From: Shewanella aestuarii
GTDB taxonomy: Bacteria; Pseudomonadota; Gammaproteobacteria; Enterobacterales; Shewanellaceae
Direction of reading: 5' to 3'
Length of the DNA stretch: 64,000 nt
Assembly (NCBI RefSeq): GCF_014647215.1
Contig: NZ_BMOT01000001.1
Location: 620,001-684,000 of the forward strand
Every line of letters starts with the position of its first letter. Within the stretch, counting starts at the first letter, position 1. The notes under the pieces were generated by a model that had not been told where the DNA came from, made no database searches, and was given only the letters and a program-made list of their open reading frames with translations. Made by a program: the position numbers and the translations under genes. Of the stretch, positions 8,553-19,499 are shown piece by piece.

Positions 8553-10100
8553 TTAAGCTTTACTGTTGGCAATATTCACTTTCCAAATTGCCGGCCCGGT
8601 TTCATGGGCATTAACCCCATTAGAATCAACCGCCACGGTTACTGGCATATCTTGTACTTCAAACTCGTAAATCGCTTCCATACCTAAGTCTTCAAATGCA
8701 ACCACACGAGATTTCTTAATTGCTTTAGAAACCAGGTATGCTGCACCGCCAACCGCCATAAGGTAAACAGCTTTGTGTTTCTTAATCGACTCAACAGTTT
8801 GCGCACCACGTTCAGATTTACCAATCATGCCCATTAAGCCTGTTTTATCCAGCATCATGTCAGTAAATTTGTCCATTCGGGTTGCCGTTGTAGGGCCTGC
8901 TGGGCCGACCACTTCATCACCGACTGGATCAACCGGACCCACGTAGTAAATAAACTTACCGGTAAAATCAACACCCGCTGGTAAACCTTCACCAGAATCT
9001 AGCAGTGTTTGAATACGCTTATGCGCCGCATCACGCCCAGTTAGCATTTTGCCGTTAAGCAGTAAGGTGTCACCGCTTTTCCAGGTTTCGATTTCAGCTT
9101 GCGTCACTGTGTCTAGATTAACACGGTGGGTATTCTCACCCGCTTCACGGGTAATTTCTGGCCAATCTTCAAGTGATGGCGGCACTAAATCTGCTGGGCC
9201 TGTTCCGTCTAAGTGGAAATGTACATGGCGAGTTGCAGCACAATTAGGGATCATCACCACGGGCTTAGACGCTGCGTGGGTAGGGGCTGATTTAATTTTA
9301 ATATCTAAAACCGTGGTTAAACCGCCTAAACCTTGTGCACCTATACCAAGGTTGTTAGCACGTTCAAATATATCTAAACGCAGCTTTTCTTCGGTAGTTT
9401 CAGCACCTTTAGCGATTAATTCATGAATATCAACAGGGTCCATTAAAGACTCTTTTGCCATGACAGCCGCTTTTTCAGCCGTGCCACCAATACCTATTCC
9501 TAACATACCTGGAGGACACCAACCCGCACCCATAGTCGGCAAGGTTTTTTCTACCCATGCTGCAATATCATCAGATGGATTTAACATTGCCATTTTTGAT
9601 TTGTTTTCTGATCCGCCGCCTTTGGCTGCAATCATCACTTCTACTTGATTGCCAGCAACCATATCAATATGAACGACAGATGGCGTGTTATCGCGAGTGT
9701 TTTTACGGGCACCGGCTGGATCGGCAACAATTGATGCACGCAATGGATTATCTGGGTTTGTGTAAGCACGGCGTACACCTTCATCCACCATTTCTTGCAC
9801 TGTCATGTCGGTTTTGTCCCAACTGACATTCATACCAATTTTTACAAACGTGGTAACAATACCAGTGTCTTGGCAAAGAGGACGTTTCCCTTCTGCAGAC
9901 ATACGAGAGTTAATTAAAATTTGTGCTATAGCATCTTTTGCCGCAACGCTTTGTTCGCGTTGGTATGCTGCGTACATAGCATCGACAAAATCTTTAGGAT
10001 GGTAATATGAGATGTATTGTAAAGAATCTGCAATACTTTCAATGAAATCAGCCTGTTTAATCATAACAGGTGTAGCAGACGATCCAGTGTTTATAGACAT
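8553..10100 (-). CDS. fumA: class I (iron-sulfur) fumarate hydratase
   Basis: A 515-residue single-chain class I fumarase, which interconverts fumarate and malate in the TCA cycle and its reductive branch. Both family halves are present: N-terminal alpha region with CQDTG (Cys76), GAGWCPPGMLGIGIGG and NCAATRH giving the three Cys expected to hold the [4Fe-4S] cluster, and C-terminal beta region from about residue 330 with LLNGKMLTGRDAAHKR and GPTTATRMDKF. It matches the Pseudomonas-type FumA subgroup (about 507 residues) better than E. coli FumA. GGAG lies upstream of the ATG. The fumA/fumB naming is by convention. Confidence 0.95.
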   Translation of the reverse strand: MSINTGSSATPVMIKQADFIESIADSLQYISYYHPKDFVDAMYAAYQREQSVAAKDAIAQILINSRMSAEGKRPLCQDTGIVTTFVKIGMNVSWDKTDMTVQEMVDEGVRRAYTNPDNPLRASIVADPAGARKNTRDNTPSVVHIDMVAGNQVEVMIAAKGGGSENKSKMAMLNPSDDIAAWVEKTLPTMGAGWCPPGMLGIGIGGTAEKAAVMAKESLMDPVDIHELIAKGAETTEEKLRLDIFERANNLGIGAQGLGGLTTVLDIKIKSAPTHAASKPVVMIPNCAATRHVHFHLDGTGPADLVPPSLEDWPEITREAGENTHRVNLDTVTQAEIETWKSGDTLLLNGKMLTGRDAAHKRIQTLLDSGEGLPAGVDFTGKFIYYVGPVDPVGDEVVGPAGPTTATRMDKFTDMMLDKTGLMGMIGKSERGAQTVESIKKHKAVYLMAVGGAAYLVSKAIKKSRVVAFEDLGMEAIYEFEVQDMPVTVAVDSNGVNAHETGPAIWKVNIANSKA

Positions 10101-10256
10101 ATAGGGGCGCTCCAGCAGCCATGCGGCCTAACTTGTTTATCGTTTTTATGTTCAGTTGATTTAATCAACATTATTTAGGTATTAATCCTTTTATGGCCAA
10201 TATGATACTCTTTCCATCCTTTTTGGGCTACAGCACTTTTTAGATAAGGTAAATTG

Positions 10257-11696
10257 ATGAAACAGCGTGGGGATAAAACATTAACGATTACACCATTAAT
10301 GTGGGCAGGTTCCACCCAAAGCTTATTTGAATACGTCAGTCATTTACCTTGGGCTATGCTTTTAGATTCCGCTAATGCTCAACACCAAGATGCGCGTTTT
10401 GACATCATTACTTTTAACCCCATTGCGACATTAGTAAGCCGTAATGGCAAAGTCATATTTGAAGCAAAAGACCGTGCTAATAAAACTTTACAGCCTATTT
10501 TCGAGACCATCGCCGATCATCTTCAAACCACATCACTTGACCCATTAGCAGCATTAAAATACTGCCAACAGCAATTATATCCTGTTAAACAAGCTTGCCA
10601 ATATCCATTCAGTGGCGGCGCTATGGGTGCATTTAGCTATGATTTAGGCCGTTCAATTGAACAACTGCCAAATACTGCAGCTAAAGATATCGACTTTAAT
10701 GAACTGAATATTGGCTTTTATGATCAATGCTTAGTTTATGATTATCAGCAACAAAATTGGTCTTTGATCAGTTATGACAATATTGACCATAACAACCCGT
10801 TGGTTAATGTTATAAACAAGCGTTCCCCTCTTCTCAACCTGAGCGACAAGCCTGCATTTTGTTTAACTTCTGAATGGCGTAATCAAACGCCGAAACAGAC
10901 TTATCTAAATCATTTTGAACGCGTTCAAGACTATTTGCTCAGTGGCGACTGTTATCAAATTAACTTAACCCAAAGATTTGAGGCCGATTATCAAGGCGAT
11001 GAATGGCAAGCTTACAAGCAATTAACTCAAGCGAATAAAGCGCCCTTTTCTGCTTTTATTCGATTGCCAAACCATAGCGTTTTGTCGATTTCCCCAGAAC
11101 GCTTTATACAACTGGCTGGCGACAATATTGAAACCAAACCGATAAAAGGCACCTTACCTAGGTTAAACGATGCAGCACTCGATGTATTGCAAGCAGACAA
11201 ATTGCGCTGTTCAGAAAAAGATCGTGCCGAAAATGTGATGATTGTTGATTTACTTCGAAATGATATCGGCAAAGTTGCTACATCAGGCAGCGTTAAGGTG
11301 CCAAAACTTTTTAACATTGAAAGCTTCCCAGCTGTGCATCACTTAGTCAGTACCGTTACCGCCAAATTAGCAGCACAATATGATGCAAGTGATCTTCTTA
11401 AAGCGTGTTTTCCCGGAGGTTCAATTACCGGCGCCCCTAAAATACGTGCAATGCAGATTATCGAAGAATTAGAGCCTTCGAGACGCAGTATGTATTGCGG
11501 TAGTATCGGCTATCTCAGTCAAGATGGCACCATGGACACAAGCATTACTATTCGCACCTTGGTGACTGAAAATAGCCGCATTTATTGTTGGGCGGGTGGC
11601 GGAGTCGTTGCAGACTCAAACGCTGAAGCGGAATATCAGGAATGTTTCGATAAAGTTAGCAAAATCTTACCGTTACTGCAAAGCACTAAGCGATAA
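10257..11696 (+). CDS. pabB: aminodeoxychorismate synthase component I
   Basis: A 479-residue chorismate-binding enzyme. The ATG at 10257 is chosen over an adjacent in-frame TTG; AAGG lies just upstream. The C-terminal two-thirds carry the chorismate-binding signatures: SGDCYQINLTQRF, ISPERF, PIKGT, DLLRNDIGKV, FPGGSITGAPK and the final EYQECFDKV. PIKGT is the form found in PabB and anthranilate synthases; the length, the stand-alone arrangement and the absence of trpG/trpD favour PabB, which with PabA makes 4-amino-4-deoxychorismate for folate. Convergent with eda across a shared terminator. Confidence 0.92.
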   Translation: MKQRGDKTLTITPLMWAGSTQSLFEYVSHLPWAMLLDSANAQHQDARFDIITFNPIATLVSRNGKVIFEAKDRANKTLQPIFETIADHLQTTSLDPLAALKYCQQQLYPVKQACQYPFSGGAMGAFSYDLGRSIEQLPNTAAKDIDFNELNIGFYDQCLVYDYQQQNWSLISYDNIDHNNPLVNVINKRSPLLNLSDKPAFCLTSEWRNQTPKQTYLNHFERVQDYLLSGDCYQINLTQRFEADYQGDEWQAYKQLTQANKAPFSAFIRLPNHSVLSISPERFIQLAGDNIETKPIKGTLPRLNDAALDVLQADKLRCSEKDRAENVMIVDLLRNDIGKVATSGSVKVPKLFNIESFPAVHHLVSTVTAKLAAQYDASDLLKACFPGGSITGAPKIRAMQIIEELEPSRRSMYCGSIGYLSQDGTMDTSITIRTLVTENSRIYCWAGGGVVADSNAEAEYQECFDKVSKILPLLQSTKR

Positions 11697-11774
11697 TAAT
11701 GTTTTAGAATAGGATGTTTATTGATATATCTCGGGTTAATAACACCCTGATAATCGACTTAACTATCGCAATAA

Positions 11775-11800
11775 AAAAGCCAGCAAATTTGCTGGCTTTT
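11775..11800. terminator. bidirectional terminator between pabB and eda
   Basis: AAAAGCCAGC and GCTGGCTTTT form a perfect stem around AAATTT. It lies between two convergent genes and has T runs on both strands. Confidence 0.88.
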
Positions 11801-11815
11801 ATTTTTTCAAACGAG

Positions 11816-12457
11816 TTAAAGACCGTTTAAAGCTTCTTTACACAGCTGGGTAATGCGCGCCCAATCTTCAGAGTCCACTGCATCACTCGGTGCAATCCAG
11901 CTACCACCAATACAATCAACATTGTCTAGGGCAAGATAGTCTTTGTACGTAGCAGGGCTGATCCCGCCTGTAGGACAAAAACGAATGTTGGCTAATGGGC
12001 CTGAAAATGATTTAAGTGCATTAACACCACCAGAGGCTTCAGCTGGGAAGAATTTAAAATGGGTGTAACCCAATTCCATGCCCACCATGACTTCTGAAAT
12101 GCTCGCTACGCCTGGAATTAACGGTACATTGCCTTTTTTAGCTGCTTTAAGTAAATCAACGGTCGCACCTGGAGTAATAATAAACTGAGAGCCAGCATCT
12201 ACAGCTTGCTGAAGTTGCGCTTCATTTAAAATCGTGCCAGCACCGATTAATGCTTCAGGGACTTCTTTGGCAATTTTAGCAATGGCTTCAAGAGCACATG
12301 GAGTACGTAAAGTCACCTCTAAAACACTAATGCCACCGGCAACTAAGGCTTTTGCTAACGGTACAGCATGTTCAATCTTGTTGATCACCATGACAGGGAC
12401 AATCGGACTACGCTTAAATACATCTTGTGGTTGAAGTGACCAGTTATTGTCAGACAT
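11816..12457 (-). CDS. eda: 2-keto-3-deoxy-6-phosphogluconate aldolase
   Basis: A 213-residue TIM-barrel aldolase that splits KDPG into pyruvate and glyceraldehyde-3-phosphate, the last Entner-Doudoroff step. Seen: VLEVTLRTPCALEAI, the Glu of IGAGTILN, FIITPGATVDLL, and the Schiff-base Lys in THFKFFPAE. Length fits the family. AGGA lies 9 bases before the ATG and the gene starts 18 bases after the edd stop, so it is the last gene of the zwf-pgl-edd-eda operon. Confidence 0.96.
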   Translation of the reverse strand: MSDNNWSLQPQDVFKRSPIVPVMVINKIEHAVPLAKALVAGGISVLEVTLRTPCALEAIAKIAKEVPEALIGAGTILNEAQLQQAVDAGSQFIITPGATVDLLKAAKKGNVPLIPGVASISEVMVGMELGYTHFKFFPAEASGGVNALKSFSGPLANIRFCPTGGISPATYKDYLALDNVDCIGGSWIAPSDAVDSEDWARITQLCKEALNGL

Positions 12458-12475
12458 TCGTTACTCTTCCTTTAA

Positions 12476-14302
12476 TTAGTAAATTTCGTCAAGTGCACTG
12501 GTGCTTCTTGCACCGGTTTCAGGGCTACTTAAGTTGCTGCGTAACGCACCAAATAATTCACGCCCCATGCCGTAACTTGAATGATGTAAATCAACTAGAC
12601 TGGCTTCACGTGCATTTAATACTGATTCATCAACCAATAAGGTTAATTCACCGGTTGCTGCATTGACGCGAATTAAGTCACCATTTTGAACTTTGGCAAT
12701 CATTCCACCGTCAAGCGCTTCAGGGGTTAAATGAATTGCTGCAGGTACTTTTCCTGATGCGCCAGACATACGGCCATCGGTGACCAATGCCACACTGAAA
12801 CCTTTATCTTGTAAGCTGCCCAAGAAAGGCGTTAATTTGTGCAGTTCAGGCATACCATTGGCTTTAGGCCCCTGACCTTTGACGACAACCACGCAGTCGC
12901 GGTCAAGTGCACCGTCTTTAAATAGCGCATCAATTTCATTTTGATCGTTAATAACAATCGCAGGCGCTTCCACAATGCGGTTTTTCTCTGGCACGGCAGA
13001 CACTTTGATCACCGCACGGCCTAAGTTACCTTTTAACAGTTTCAAACCACCATTTTTTTGGAACGGTGTTGCCAAATGGGTCAATACTTCTTTATCTAGA
13101 GATTCAGTCACACCGTCGACCCAACGTAATTCGCCATCAATTAATTTAGGCTCTTGGGTATATTTACGTAAACCAAATCCAGCAACGGTATTAACATCTT
13201 CGTGTAATAAGCCGCCATCAAGCAATTCTTTGATTAACAAAGCCATACCGCCTGCTGCATGGAAGTGGTTAATATCAGCATGACCGTTCGGATAAACGCG
13301 CGCTAATAATGGTGTCGCATCAGATAAATCAGAAAAATCATCCCAGTTCACTATAATGCCAGCTGCGCGAGCGGCTGCCACAATGTGCATCGTCAGGTTA
13401 GTTGAGCCGCCTGTTGCTAATAGAGCAACAATGCCGTTAACTACAGACTTTTCACATACTACTTCACCAATTGGCGTGTACTGTGTACCTAATTGAGTTA
13501 AACGACACACCTGCTTGGCGGCCATTTTATTCAGTGCATCACGCAATGGATCATCAGGATTAACAAAAGATGAACCGGGTAACTGTAAGCCCATTACTTC
13601 AAGCATTAACTGGTTAGAGTTTGCTGTGCCGTAGAAAGTACAAGTACCAGCACTGTGATAAGACGCAGACTCTGCGGCTAATAACTCCTCACGGCCAATT
13701 AAGCCTTGAGCAAACTTTTGACGAACTCGGGCTTTTTCTTTGTTTGGAATACCAGACTTCATTGGGCCTGCTGGCACGAATAACATAGGTAAATGGCCAA
13801 AGCTTAATGCACCGATTAATAAACCTGGTACGATTTTGTCACATATACCCAGTAGTAAAGCACCATCAAACATATTATGTGATAGGCCAACGGCTGTTGC
13901 CATCGCAATCACTTCACGACTAAGGAGACTTAGCTCCATACCTGGTTGGCCTTGAGTTACACCGTCACACATTGCTGGTACACCAGCGGCAACTTGAGCA
14001 ACACTGCCGACATCTTCACAGGCTTGTTTTAATAGTTTTGGATAATCTTCATAAGGCTGGTGAGCAGAAAGCATGTCGTTAAATGAGGTGACAATACCAA
14101 TGTTTGCTTTAGTAAACTGACGCAGTGAATCTTTCTCTGCGGGTTTACATGCAGCAAAACCATGGGCTAAGTTGCCACAACTTAACGCGCTGCGATGAAC
14201 GCCTTTAGCTTTAGCATCATTCAATGCAGCCAAATACCCTTTACGAGAATTTTTACTGCGTTCGATAATACGATCTGTTACTGCCTGAACTACTGAGTGC
14301 AT
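12476..14302 (-). CDS. edd: 6-phosphogluconate dehydratase
   Basis: A 608-residue IlvD/Edd family dehydratase converting 6-phosphogluconate to KDPG. Seen: [37 protein letters not shown] with a cluster Cys, GICDKIVPG with a second, and the C-terminal [18 protein letters not shown]. The length matches E. coli Edd (about 600). The start codon lies 12 bases after pgl. It shares the operon with zwf, pgl and eda. Confidence 0.97.
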   Translation of the reverse strand: MHSVVQAVTDRIIERSKNSRKGYLAALNDAKAKGVHRSALSCGNLAHGFAACKPAEKDSLRQFTKANIGIVTSFNDMLSAHQPYEDYPKLLKQACEDVGSVAQVAAGVPAMCDGVTQGQPGMELSLLSREVIAMATAVGLSHNMFDGALLLGICDKIVPGLLIGALSFGHLPMLFVPAGPMKSGIPNKEKARVRQKFAQGLIGREELLAAESASYHSAGTCTFYGTANSNQLMLEVMGLQLPGSSFVNPDDPLRDALNKMAAKQVCRLTQLGTQYTPIGEVVCEKSVVNGIVALLATGGSTNLTMHIVAAARAAGIIVNWDDFSDLSDATPLLARVYPNGHADINHFHAAGGMALLIKELLDGGLLHEDVNTVAGFGLRKYTQEPKLIDGELRWVDGVTESLDKEVLTHLATPFQKNGGLKLLKGNLGRAVIKVSAVPEKNRIVEAPAIVINDQNEIDALFKDGALDRDCVVVVKGQGPKANGMPELHKLTPFLGSLQDKGFSVALVTDGRMSGASGKVPAAIHLTPEALDGGMIAKVQNGDLIRVNAATGELTLLVDESVLNAREASLVDLHHSSYGMGRELFGALRSNLSSPETGARSTSALDEIY

Positions 14303-14314
14303 GTTTAGACTCCT

Positions 14315-15013
14315 TTATGCGCTATAGAACACATCAACGGGCGTTTTACGCTGCGCTAATACGGCTCTGATAGGCATTTTTGTTACGTCATCATTTTCTA
14401 ATGCATGATGATAAACTGTTAATTTAGCTTCACCGACAAGGTGTAAATAAATTTGACGGCTATTTAAAATGGCATCTTTTGATAATGTGATTCTGGCATG
14501 AGGTGCGGTTGTTGGATTGACAGCTGCACACATATCTTGAGTGGTTAACGCATGATCTAATTCTTTGCTACAAGGAAACCATGAACAGGTATGTCCATCG
14601 GTTCCCATGCCCAATACCACCACATCAAAAGGACGAGGAAAATTGGCAAGTGATTCACCTGCCATTGCAGCGCCCGCTTCGGGGCTTGCAAACATATTTT
14701 TTAAACCACGAAACTTAGCGTTAGCTGCGCGATTTTGTAGAAGATGCTCTCTAACTAATCTTTCATTTGAATCTTTTTCATCAGCTTCAACCCAACGTTC
14801 ATCAGCTAGTGTGATATAAACCTCACTCCACTCTAATGTTTTTTGGCTAAGCAATTGAAAAAGTTTCAACGGTGTAGAGCCGCCTGAAACCACCAGGCTA
14901 GCTTTGCCGCGACTATCAATAGCATGTTGCAATTGATTGGCGATTTTATCGGCCAATGTTGATTCAAGACTGGCTGGTGAATCAAAAGATTTAAATACGG
15001 ATTCTTTAATCAT
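14315..15013 (-). CDS. pgl: 6-phosphogluconolactonase
   Basis: A 232-residue DevB-type lactonase that hydrolyses 6-phosphogluconolactone. The ATG at 15013 is preferred over one at 15031 because the latter overlaps the zwf stop codon and AAGGA lies 7 bases before 15013. Seen: VVSGGSTPLKLFQLLS, ITLADERWV, and GMGTDGHTCSWFP. The gene follows zwf by 10 bases. Confidence 0.95.
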   Translation of the reverse strand: MIKESVFKSFDSPASLESTLADKIANQLQHAIDSRGKASLVVSGGSTPLKLFQLLSQKTLEWSEVYITLADERWVEADEKDSNERLVREHLLQNRAANAKFRGLKNMFASPEAGAAMAGESLANFPRPFDVVVLGMGTDGHTCSWFPCSKELDHALTTQDMCAAVNPTTAPHARITLSKDAILNSRQIYLHLVGEAKLTVYHHALENDDVTKMPIRAVLAQRKTPVDVFYSA

Positions 15014-15023
15014 GTTAGTTTCC

Positions 15024-16493
15024 TTATTCATCCCAAGAGCGGCCGTCTTTAGTAATTAACGCAACTGACGCTACTGGGCCCCAGGTTCCTGCTGGGTAAG
15101 ATTTAGGACGCTCACCACTTTGTTCCCAAGCTTGAATGATCCCGTCAACCCATTTCCATGCTTGCTCAACTTCGTCGCGACGCACAAACAAGGCTTGATT
15201 ACCAAGCATAGCTTCAAGTAACAAACGTTCATATGCATCTGCAATACGTTCATTTTTGAATGTGTCAGAGAAACTTAAATCGAGTTTAGTGGTTTGCAGG
15301 CGTTGTTTTTGCTCAAGTCCTGGTACCTTATTCATCATCTGAATTTCAACACCTTCATGGGGTTGCAGACGAATGGTCAACTTGTTTGGTGGCAAATTGC
15401 GGTAGCTTGAACGATATAAGTTGTGCGGTGGGTTTTTAAAGTAAACCACAATTTCACTGCTCTTAAATGGCATACGCTTGCCACTACGCAAATAAAACGG
15501 CACACCAGCCCAACGCCAGTTATCAATATCAACACGCAGTGCTACAAACGTTTCAGTATTAGATTTGAGATTAGCGCCCTCTTCTTCGAGGTAACCTGGA
15601 ACAGGTGAGCCTTTTAAGAAACCTGCACTATATTGACCGCGAACGGTATTTTCATAAACGTTATCTTGATTGATTGGGCGAAGTGATTTCAGCACTTTCA
15701 CTTTTTCATCACGAATATTATCGGCATCAAGCGTCACGGGAGGATCCATAGCAACTAAGCTAAGTACTTGTAATAAGTGATTCTGGATCATGTCACGCAT
15801 TTGACCTGCGCCATCAAAGTAGCCCCAACGCCCTTCAATACCCACTTCTTCTGCAACCGTGATCTGTACATGATCAATCGTGCGGTTATCCCACTTAGAG
15901 GCGAATAGTGAGTTAGCAAAACGCAGTGCAATAAGGTTTTGAACCGTTTCTTTACCTAAATAATGGTCAATACGATAAACCTGGTTCTCATTGAAGAACT
16001 CTGCAACTTGATCGTTGATCACATGGGAAGATTCTAAATCGGTACCAATCGGTTTTTCGAGTACAACGCGCGTATCAGGATGGATCAGTTTTTGTGCATT
16101 AAGACAACGACAGATGGCGCCGAAAATAGAAGGAGGCGTGGCGAAATAATTTACCATGACACGCTTTTTCGGTTCTAATAAATCATGGAAAGCTTGGTAA
16201 CCTTCAGGCTGAGTAAAATCAGTGCCGATATAATGACAACGGGCGAGGAAACGCTCAAGTGTTGTTGGACAAATTTCATCCTTCACAAATGTGTTTAATG
16301 CCTTGCTTACAAGTTCAATGAACTCTTCTTGAGTAAAGGCATCTTTTGCAACACCAATAACTTTGGTGTCCTTATCCAATAACTCAGCTTTATCTAATTG
16401 GTAGAGTGAAGGTAAAAGTTTACGTCTTGCTAGGTCCCCTTTGGTACCGAACAACACAAAATCACACGCCTTTGCACCTGATGATTTGCCCAT
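15024..16493 (-). CDS. zwf: glucose-6-phosphate 1-dehydrogenase
   Basis: A 489-residue enzyme oxidising glucose-6-phosphate to the lactone with NAD(P)+. N-terminal Rossmann segment with FGTKGDLARRKLLPSLYQL; the catalytic signature RIDHYLGKETVQN; ANSLFASKWDNRTIDHVQI. Full family length. First gene of zwf-pgl-edd-eda; its upstream region, shared with divergent hexR, holds a HexR-like palindrome. Shewanella is reported to lack phosphofructokinase, which makes this the main route for hexose breakdown. Confidence 0.97.
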   Translation of the reverse strand: MGKSSGAKACDFVLFGTKGDLARRKLLPSLYQLDKAELLDKDTKVIGVAKDAFTQEEFIELVSKALNTFVKDEICPTTLERFLARCHYIGTDFTQPEGYQAFHDLLEPKKRVMVNYFATPPSIFGAICRCLNAQKLIHPDTRVVLEKPIGTDLESSHVINDQVAEFFNENQVYRIDHYLGKETVQNLIALRFANSLFASKWDNRTIDHVQITVAEEVGIEGRWGYFDGAGQMRDMIQNHLLQVLSLVAMDPPVTLDADNIRDEKVKVLKSLRPINQDNVYENTVRGQYSAGFLKGSPVPGYLEEEGANLKSNTETFVALRVDIDNWRWAGVPFYLRSGKRMPFKSSEIVVYFKNPPHNLYRSSYRNLPPNKLTIRLQPHEGVEIQMMNKVPGLEQKQRLQTTKLDLSFSDTFKNERIADAYERLLLEAMLGNQALFVRRDEVEQAWKWVDGIIQAWEQSGERPKSYPAGTWGPVASVALITKDGRSWDE

Positions 16494-16562
16494 TGCTGAA
16501 AGCTCTCCTTTATTATCTTGTGTTCACATCGTCTTAAACGATGAATAAAAACACACTTTTGT

Positions 16563-16577
16563 TGTAATATAACAACA
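16563..16577. promoter_or_regulatory. candidate HexR operator upstream of zwf
   Basis: TGTAATATAACAACA matches 13 of 15 positions of the reported Shewanella HexR consensus TGTAATWWWATTACA. It lies 70 bases before the zwf start in the zwf-hexR intergenic region, where HexR is known to act in this genus. A weaker match (12 of 15) is at 16707-16721, nearer hexR. Confidence 0.6.
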
Positions 16578-16817
16578 GAATTTAAAATATGCATCAATAT
16601 TTTGAAATTAATCTCTTGTTTAGCATATAGTCATTTTGGTACGTTATCTGCTATGATTTTCAACACTCATAGACAGTAACAGAAGTTTCGCAGTTGAAAG
16701 AACAATTGAAAATTTACTACAGTTGACTTTCAGAAGGTATAAAAACAACTTAATTCCCTCGATTGCACTGACTTCTGATATAAAATTACATTACCCAATA
16801 TTTGCGGATGCATGATT

Positions 16818-17672
16818 ATGAATACACTTGAAAAGGTTCAAAACAACCTGGCAAAATTTAGTAAGTCTGAACGTAAAGTAGCCGAAGTTATTTTAGCCTC
16901 GCCGCAAACAGCCATTCACTCTAGTATTGCCACATTAGCAAAAATGGCCGATGTGAGTGAACCGACAGTAAACCGCTTTTGTCGTCGTTTAGACACAAAG
17001 GGCTTCCCTGATTTTAAGTTACATTTGGCACAAAGTCTTGCTAATGGCACACCTTATGTTAGTCGCCATGTAGAAGAAGATGATAGCCCAGAGTCTTACA
17101 CCACAAAAATCTTCGAATCTTCAATGGCATCGCTTGATACAGCCCGTCAAAGCCTCGATATTGCAGCGGTAAATAAAGCGGTAGATATCCTAACCCAGGC
17201 TAAAACAATTTCATTTTTTGGTTTAGGTGCTTCATCTTCTGTTGCCCATGATGCGCAAAACAAATTCTTTCGCTTTAACGTTCCTGTTATCTGTTTTGAT
17301 GACGTACTCATGCAGCGCATGAGTTGCATTAACTCAAATGAAGGTGACGTAGTCGTATTGATTTCGCACACAGGCCGAACAAAATCGTTAATTGAAATCG
17401 CGAGAATCGCCCGCGAAAATGGTGCAGCCGTTATTGGTATCACAGCACGTAATTCTCCCTTATCACTTGAGTGCACTTTGCCAGTGACAATGGAAGTACC
17501 AGAAGATACCGACCTCTACTTACCAATGGCATCACGCTTAGCACAGCTAGTGACTATAGACGTACTGGCCACAGGCTTTACACTGCGCCGCGGCCCACGC
17601 TTTAGAGACAATCTAAAACGCGTTAAAGAAGTACTAAAAGAATCACGCGTGAACAAAGATATGACGATTTAA
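16818..17672 (+). CDS. hexR: HexR family transcriptional regulator (RpiR/MurR type)
   Basis: A 284-residue regulator. The N-terminal RpiR helix-turn-helix (residues 1-77, LAKMADVSEPTVNRFCRRLD) is followed by a SIS sugar-phosphate-binding domain (about residues 120-260, SFFGLGASSSVAHDAQNKFF and VLISHTGRTKSL). In Shewanella HexR binds KDPG and controls central carbon genes; that is family knowledge. An ATG two codons upstream is possible, but the spacing from GCGGA favours 16818. Divergent from zwf, followed by a terminator and pykA. Confidence 0.95.
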   Translation: MNTLEKVQNNLAKFSKSERKVAEVILASPQTAIHSSIATLAKMADVSEPTVNRFCRRLDTKGFPDFKLHLAQSLANGTPYVSRHVEEDDSPESYTTKIFESSMASLDTARQSLDIAAVNKAVDILTQAKTISFFGLGASSSVAHDAQNKFFRFNVPVICFDDVLMQRMSCINSNEGDVVVLISHTGRTKSLIEIARIARENGAAVIGITARNSPLSLECTLPVTMEVPEDTDLYLPMASRLAQLVTIDVLATGFTLRRGPRFRDNLKRVKEVLKESRVNKDMTI

Positions 17673-17757
17673 TCAACAATTACGCCCTTTTTGACTGTGA
17701 GTTACAACAAAATTATCTTTCAGGCTGTTGTACACTGGCGAGCAAAAAATTTAAATC

Positions 17758-17792
17758 AAAGGCTGATCACTTAGGTGTTTTAGCCTTTTTTT
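17758..17792 (+). terminator. terminator of hexR
   Basis: AAAGGCT and AGCCTTT form a 7-bp stem around a 17-base loop, followed by a run of seven T. It separates hexR from pykA, so pykA has its own promoter. Confidence 0.7.
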
Positions 17793-17847
17793 ATGAAAAA
17801 CCTTTTCTCTGTCACAAAATATACACATTAAATACTGACTTTTTGTT

Positions 17848-17862
17848 TGTAACTTTACTACA
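17848..17862. promoter_or_regulatory. candidate HexR operator upstream of pykA
   Basis: TGTAACTTTACTACA matches 13 of 15 positions of the HexR consensus TGTAATWWWATTACA. It lies about 120 bases before the pykA start and resembles the candidate before zwf. Confidence 0.6.
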
Positions 17863-17980
17863 TTTGACATAAATCTCTGCTACTATATATCCATCATTTT
17901 TAGTACCAGAATCGAAGCGTACTTTTAATAGCCAATTTTATTCAACTTTAATCTTTCCTTTAAATTTAACGGAGTATGTC

Positions 17981-19420
17981 ATGTTCCGCAGAACAAAAAT
18001 CGTTACCACTCTAGGCCCAGCAACTGACCGCGATGATAATTTACGTAAAATTATTAAAGCCGGTGCCAACGTTGTTCGTATGAACTTCTCTCATGGTTCT
18101 CCTGAAGACCATTTGAAACGCGCTAACGAAGTACGTGCTATTGCTAAAGAGTTAGGCAAACATGTCGCTATCTTAGGTGACTTACAAGGTCCAAAAATTC
18201 GTGTGTCGACATTTAAAGACAACATGAAAATTAAACTGACACTGGGTGATAAATTCATTCTTGATGCAGATTTAGGTAAAGGGCTGGGCGATCAACAGCA
18301 AGTAGGTATCGACTACAAAGAATTGCCAAGAGACGTCGTCATTGGTGATATTTTGATGTTAGACGATGGACGTGTGCAATTGCGCGTAGACAGCGTTGAA
18401 GGTAACAAGGTATTTACTAGCGTGACTGTTGCAGGTCCTTTATCAAACAACAAAGGTATCAACAAGCAAGGTGGTGGTTTAACTGCGCCGGCATTAACTG
18501 AAAAAGATATGGCTGACATTAAAACAGCTGCATTAATTGATGTTGATTACCTAGCAGTTTCATTCCCTCGTACAGGTGCTGATTTAGACCTAGCACGTAA
18601 ATTAGCGGTAGAAGCTGGTAGCAATGCTCTTATCGTTGCAAAAGTTGAACGTGCTGAAGCGGTTGCCACTGATGAAGCAATGGATGATGTTATTCGAGCA
18701 TCTGATGTTGTTATGGTTGCCCGTGGTGACTTAGGTGTTGAAATTGGTGATGCCGCATTGGTTGCGGTTCAGAAACGTTTAATTCAGCGTTCACGTCAAT
18801 TGAACAAAGCTGTTATTACAGCGACTCAAATGATGGAATCAATGATTTCAAGCCCAATGCCAACGCGCGCTGAAGTGATGGACGTTGCTAACGCAGTATT
18901 AGACGGTACTGATGCAGTTATGTTATCTGCCGAAACGGCTGCGGGTGACTTCCCTGAAGAAACCGTAAAAGCAATGGCAAACGTCTGCGTTGGAGCTGAA
19001 TCACACCCTAGCGTGAAAGTTTCTAAGCATCGTTTAGAGCAAAGCTTCACCTCTATTGAAGAAACCATTGCTCTATCAACTATGTATGCGGCAAATCACC
19101 TTGAAGGTGTTAAAGCCATTATTTCGTTAACCGAATCAGGTGCTACGGCGAAACTAATGTCTCGTATCAGCTCTTCATTACCGATTTTTGCGCTATCACG
19201 TCATCAGAAAACACTTGCGAAAATGGCATTATACCGTGGTGTACAACCTATGTATTTTGATTCAACAGCCTATGGTGCTGATGAGTTAGCGCGTGAAGCA
19301 TTAAACACTATGGTTGCAGCAGGCTACTTAAGCAGCGGTGACATGGTATTAATGACCAAGGGCGATGCTATGGAAACCGTAGGTGGCACCAATACCTGTA
19401 AAGTACTGGTTGTGGCTTAA
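17981..19420 (+). CDS. pykA: pyruvate kinase
   Basis: A 479-residue PykA-type enzyme converting phosphoenolpyruvate and ADP to pyruvate and ATP. Seen: [46 protein letters not shown], the substrate loop [10 protein letters not shown], and [15 protein letters not shown]. The C-terminal allosteric domain runs from about residue 345. GGAG lies upstream of the ATG. The length and the closeness to hexR fit PykA rather than PykF. Confidence 0.97.
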   Translation: MFRRTKIVTTLGPATDRDDNLRKIIKAGANVVRMNFSHGSPEDHLKRANEVRAIAKELGKHVAILGDLQGPKIRVSTFKDNMKIKLTLGDKFILDADLGKGLGDQQQVGIDYKELPRDVVIGDILMLDDGRVQLRVDSVEGNKVFTSVTVAGPLSNNKGINKQGGGLTAPALTEKDMADIKTAALIDVDYLAVSFPRTGADLDLARKLAVEAGSNALIVAKVERAEAVATDEAMDDVIRASDVVMVARGDLGVEIGDAALVAVQKRLIQRSRQLNKAVITATQMMESMISSPMPTRAEVMDVANAVLDGTDAVMLSAETAAGDFPEETVKAMANVCVGAESHPSVKVSKHRLEQSFTSIEETIALSTMYAANHLEGVKAIISLTESGATAKLMSRISSSLPIFALSRHQKTLAKMALYRGVQPMYFDSTAYGADELAREALNTMVAAGYLSSGDMVLMTKGDAMETVGGTNTCKVLVVA

Positions 19421-19470
19421 GCTATTCGTGGCTAAATCTCGTCACTAGGCCCAAGTGCTATAGTTAATTA

Positions 19471-19499
19471 AAAACGCCAATCATATGATTGGCGTTTTT
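19471..19499 (+). terminator. terminator of pykA
   Basis: A perfect inverted repeat, AAAACGCCAATC with its complement around ATAT-type centre, ends in five T and lies about 50 bases after the pykA stop. Confidence 0.88.
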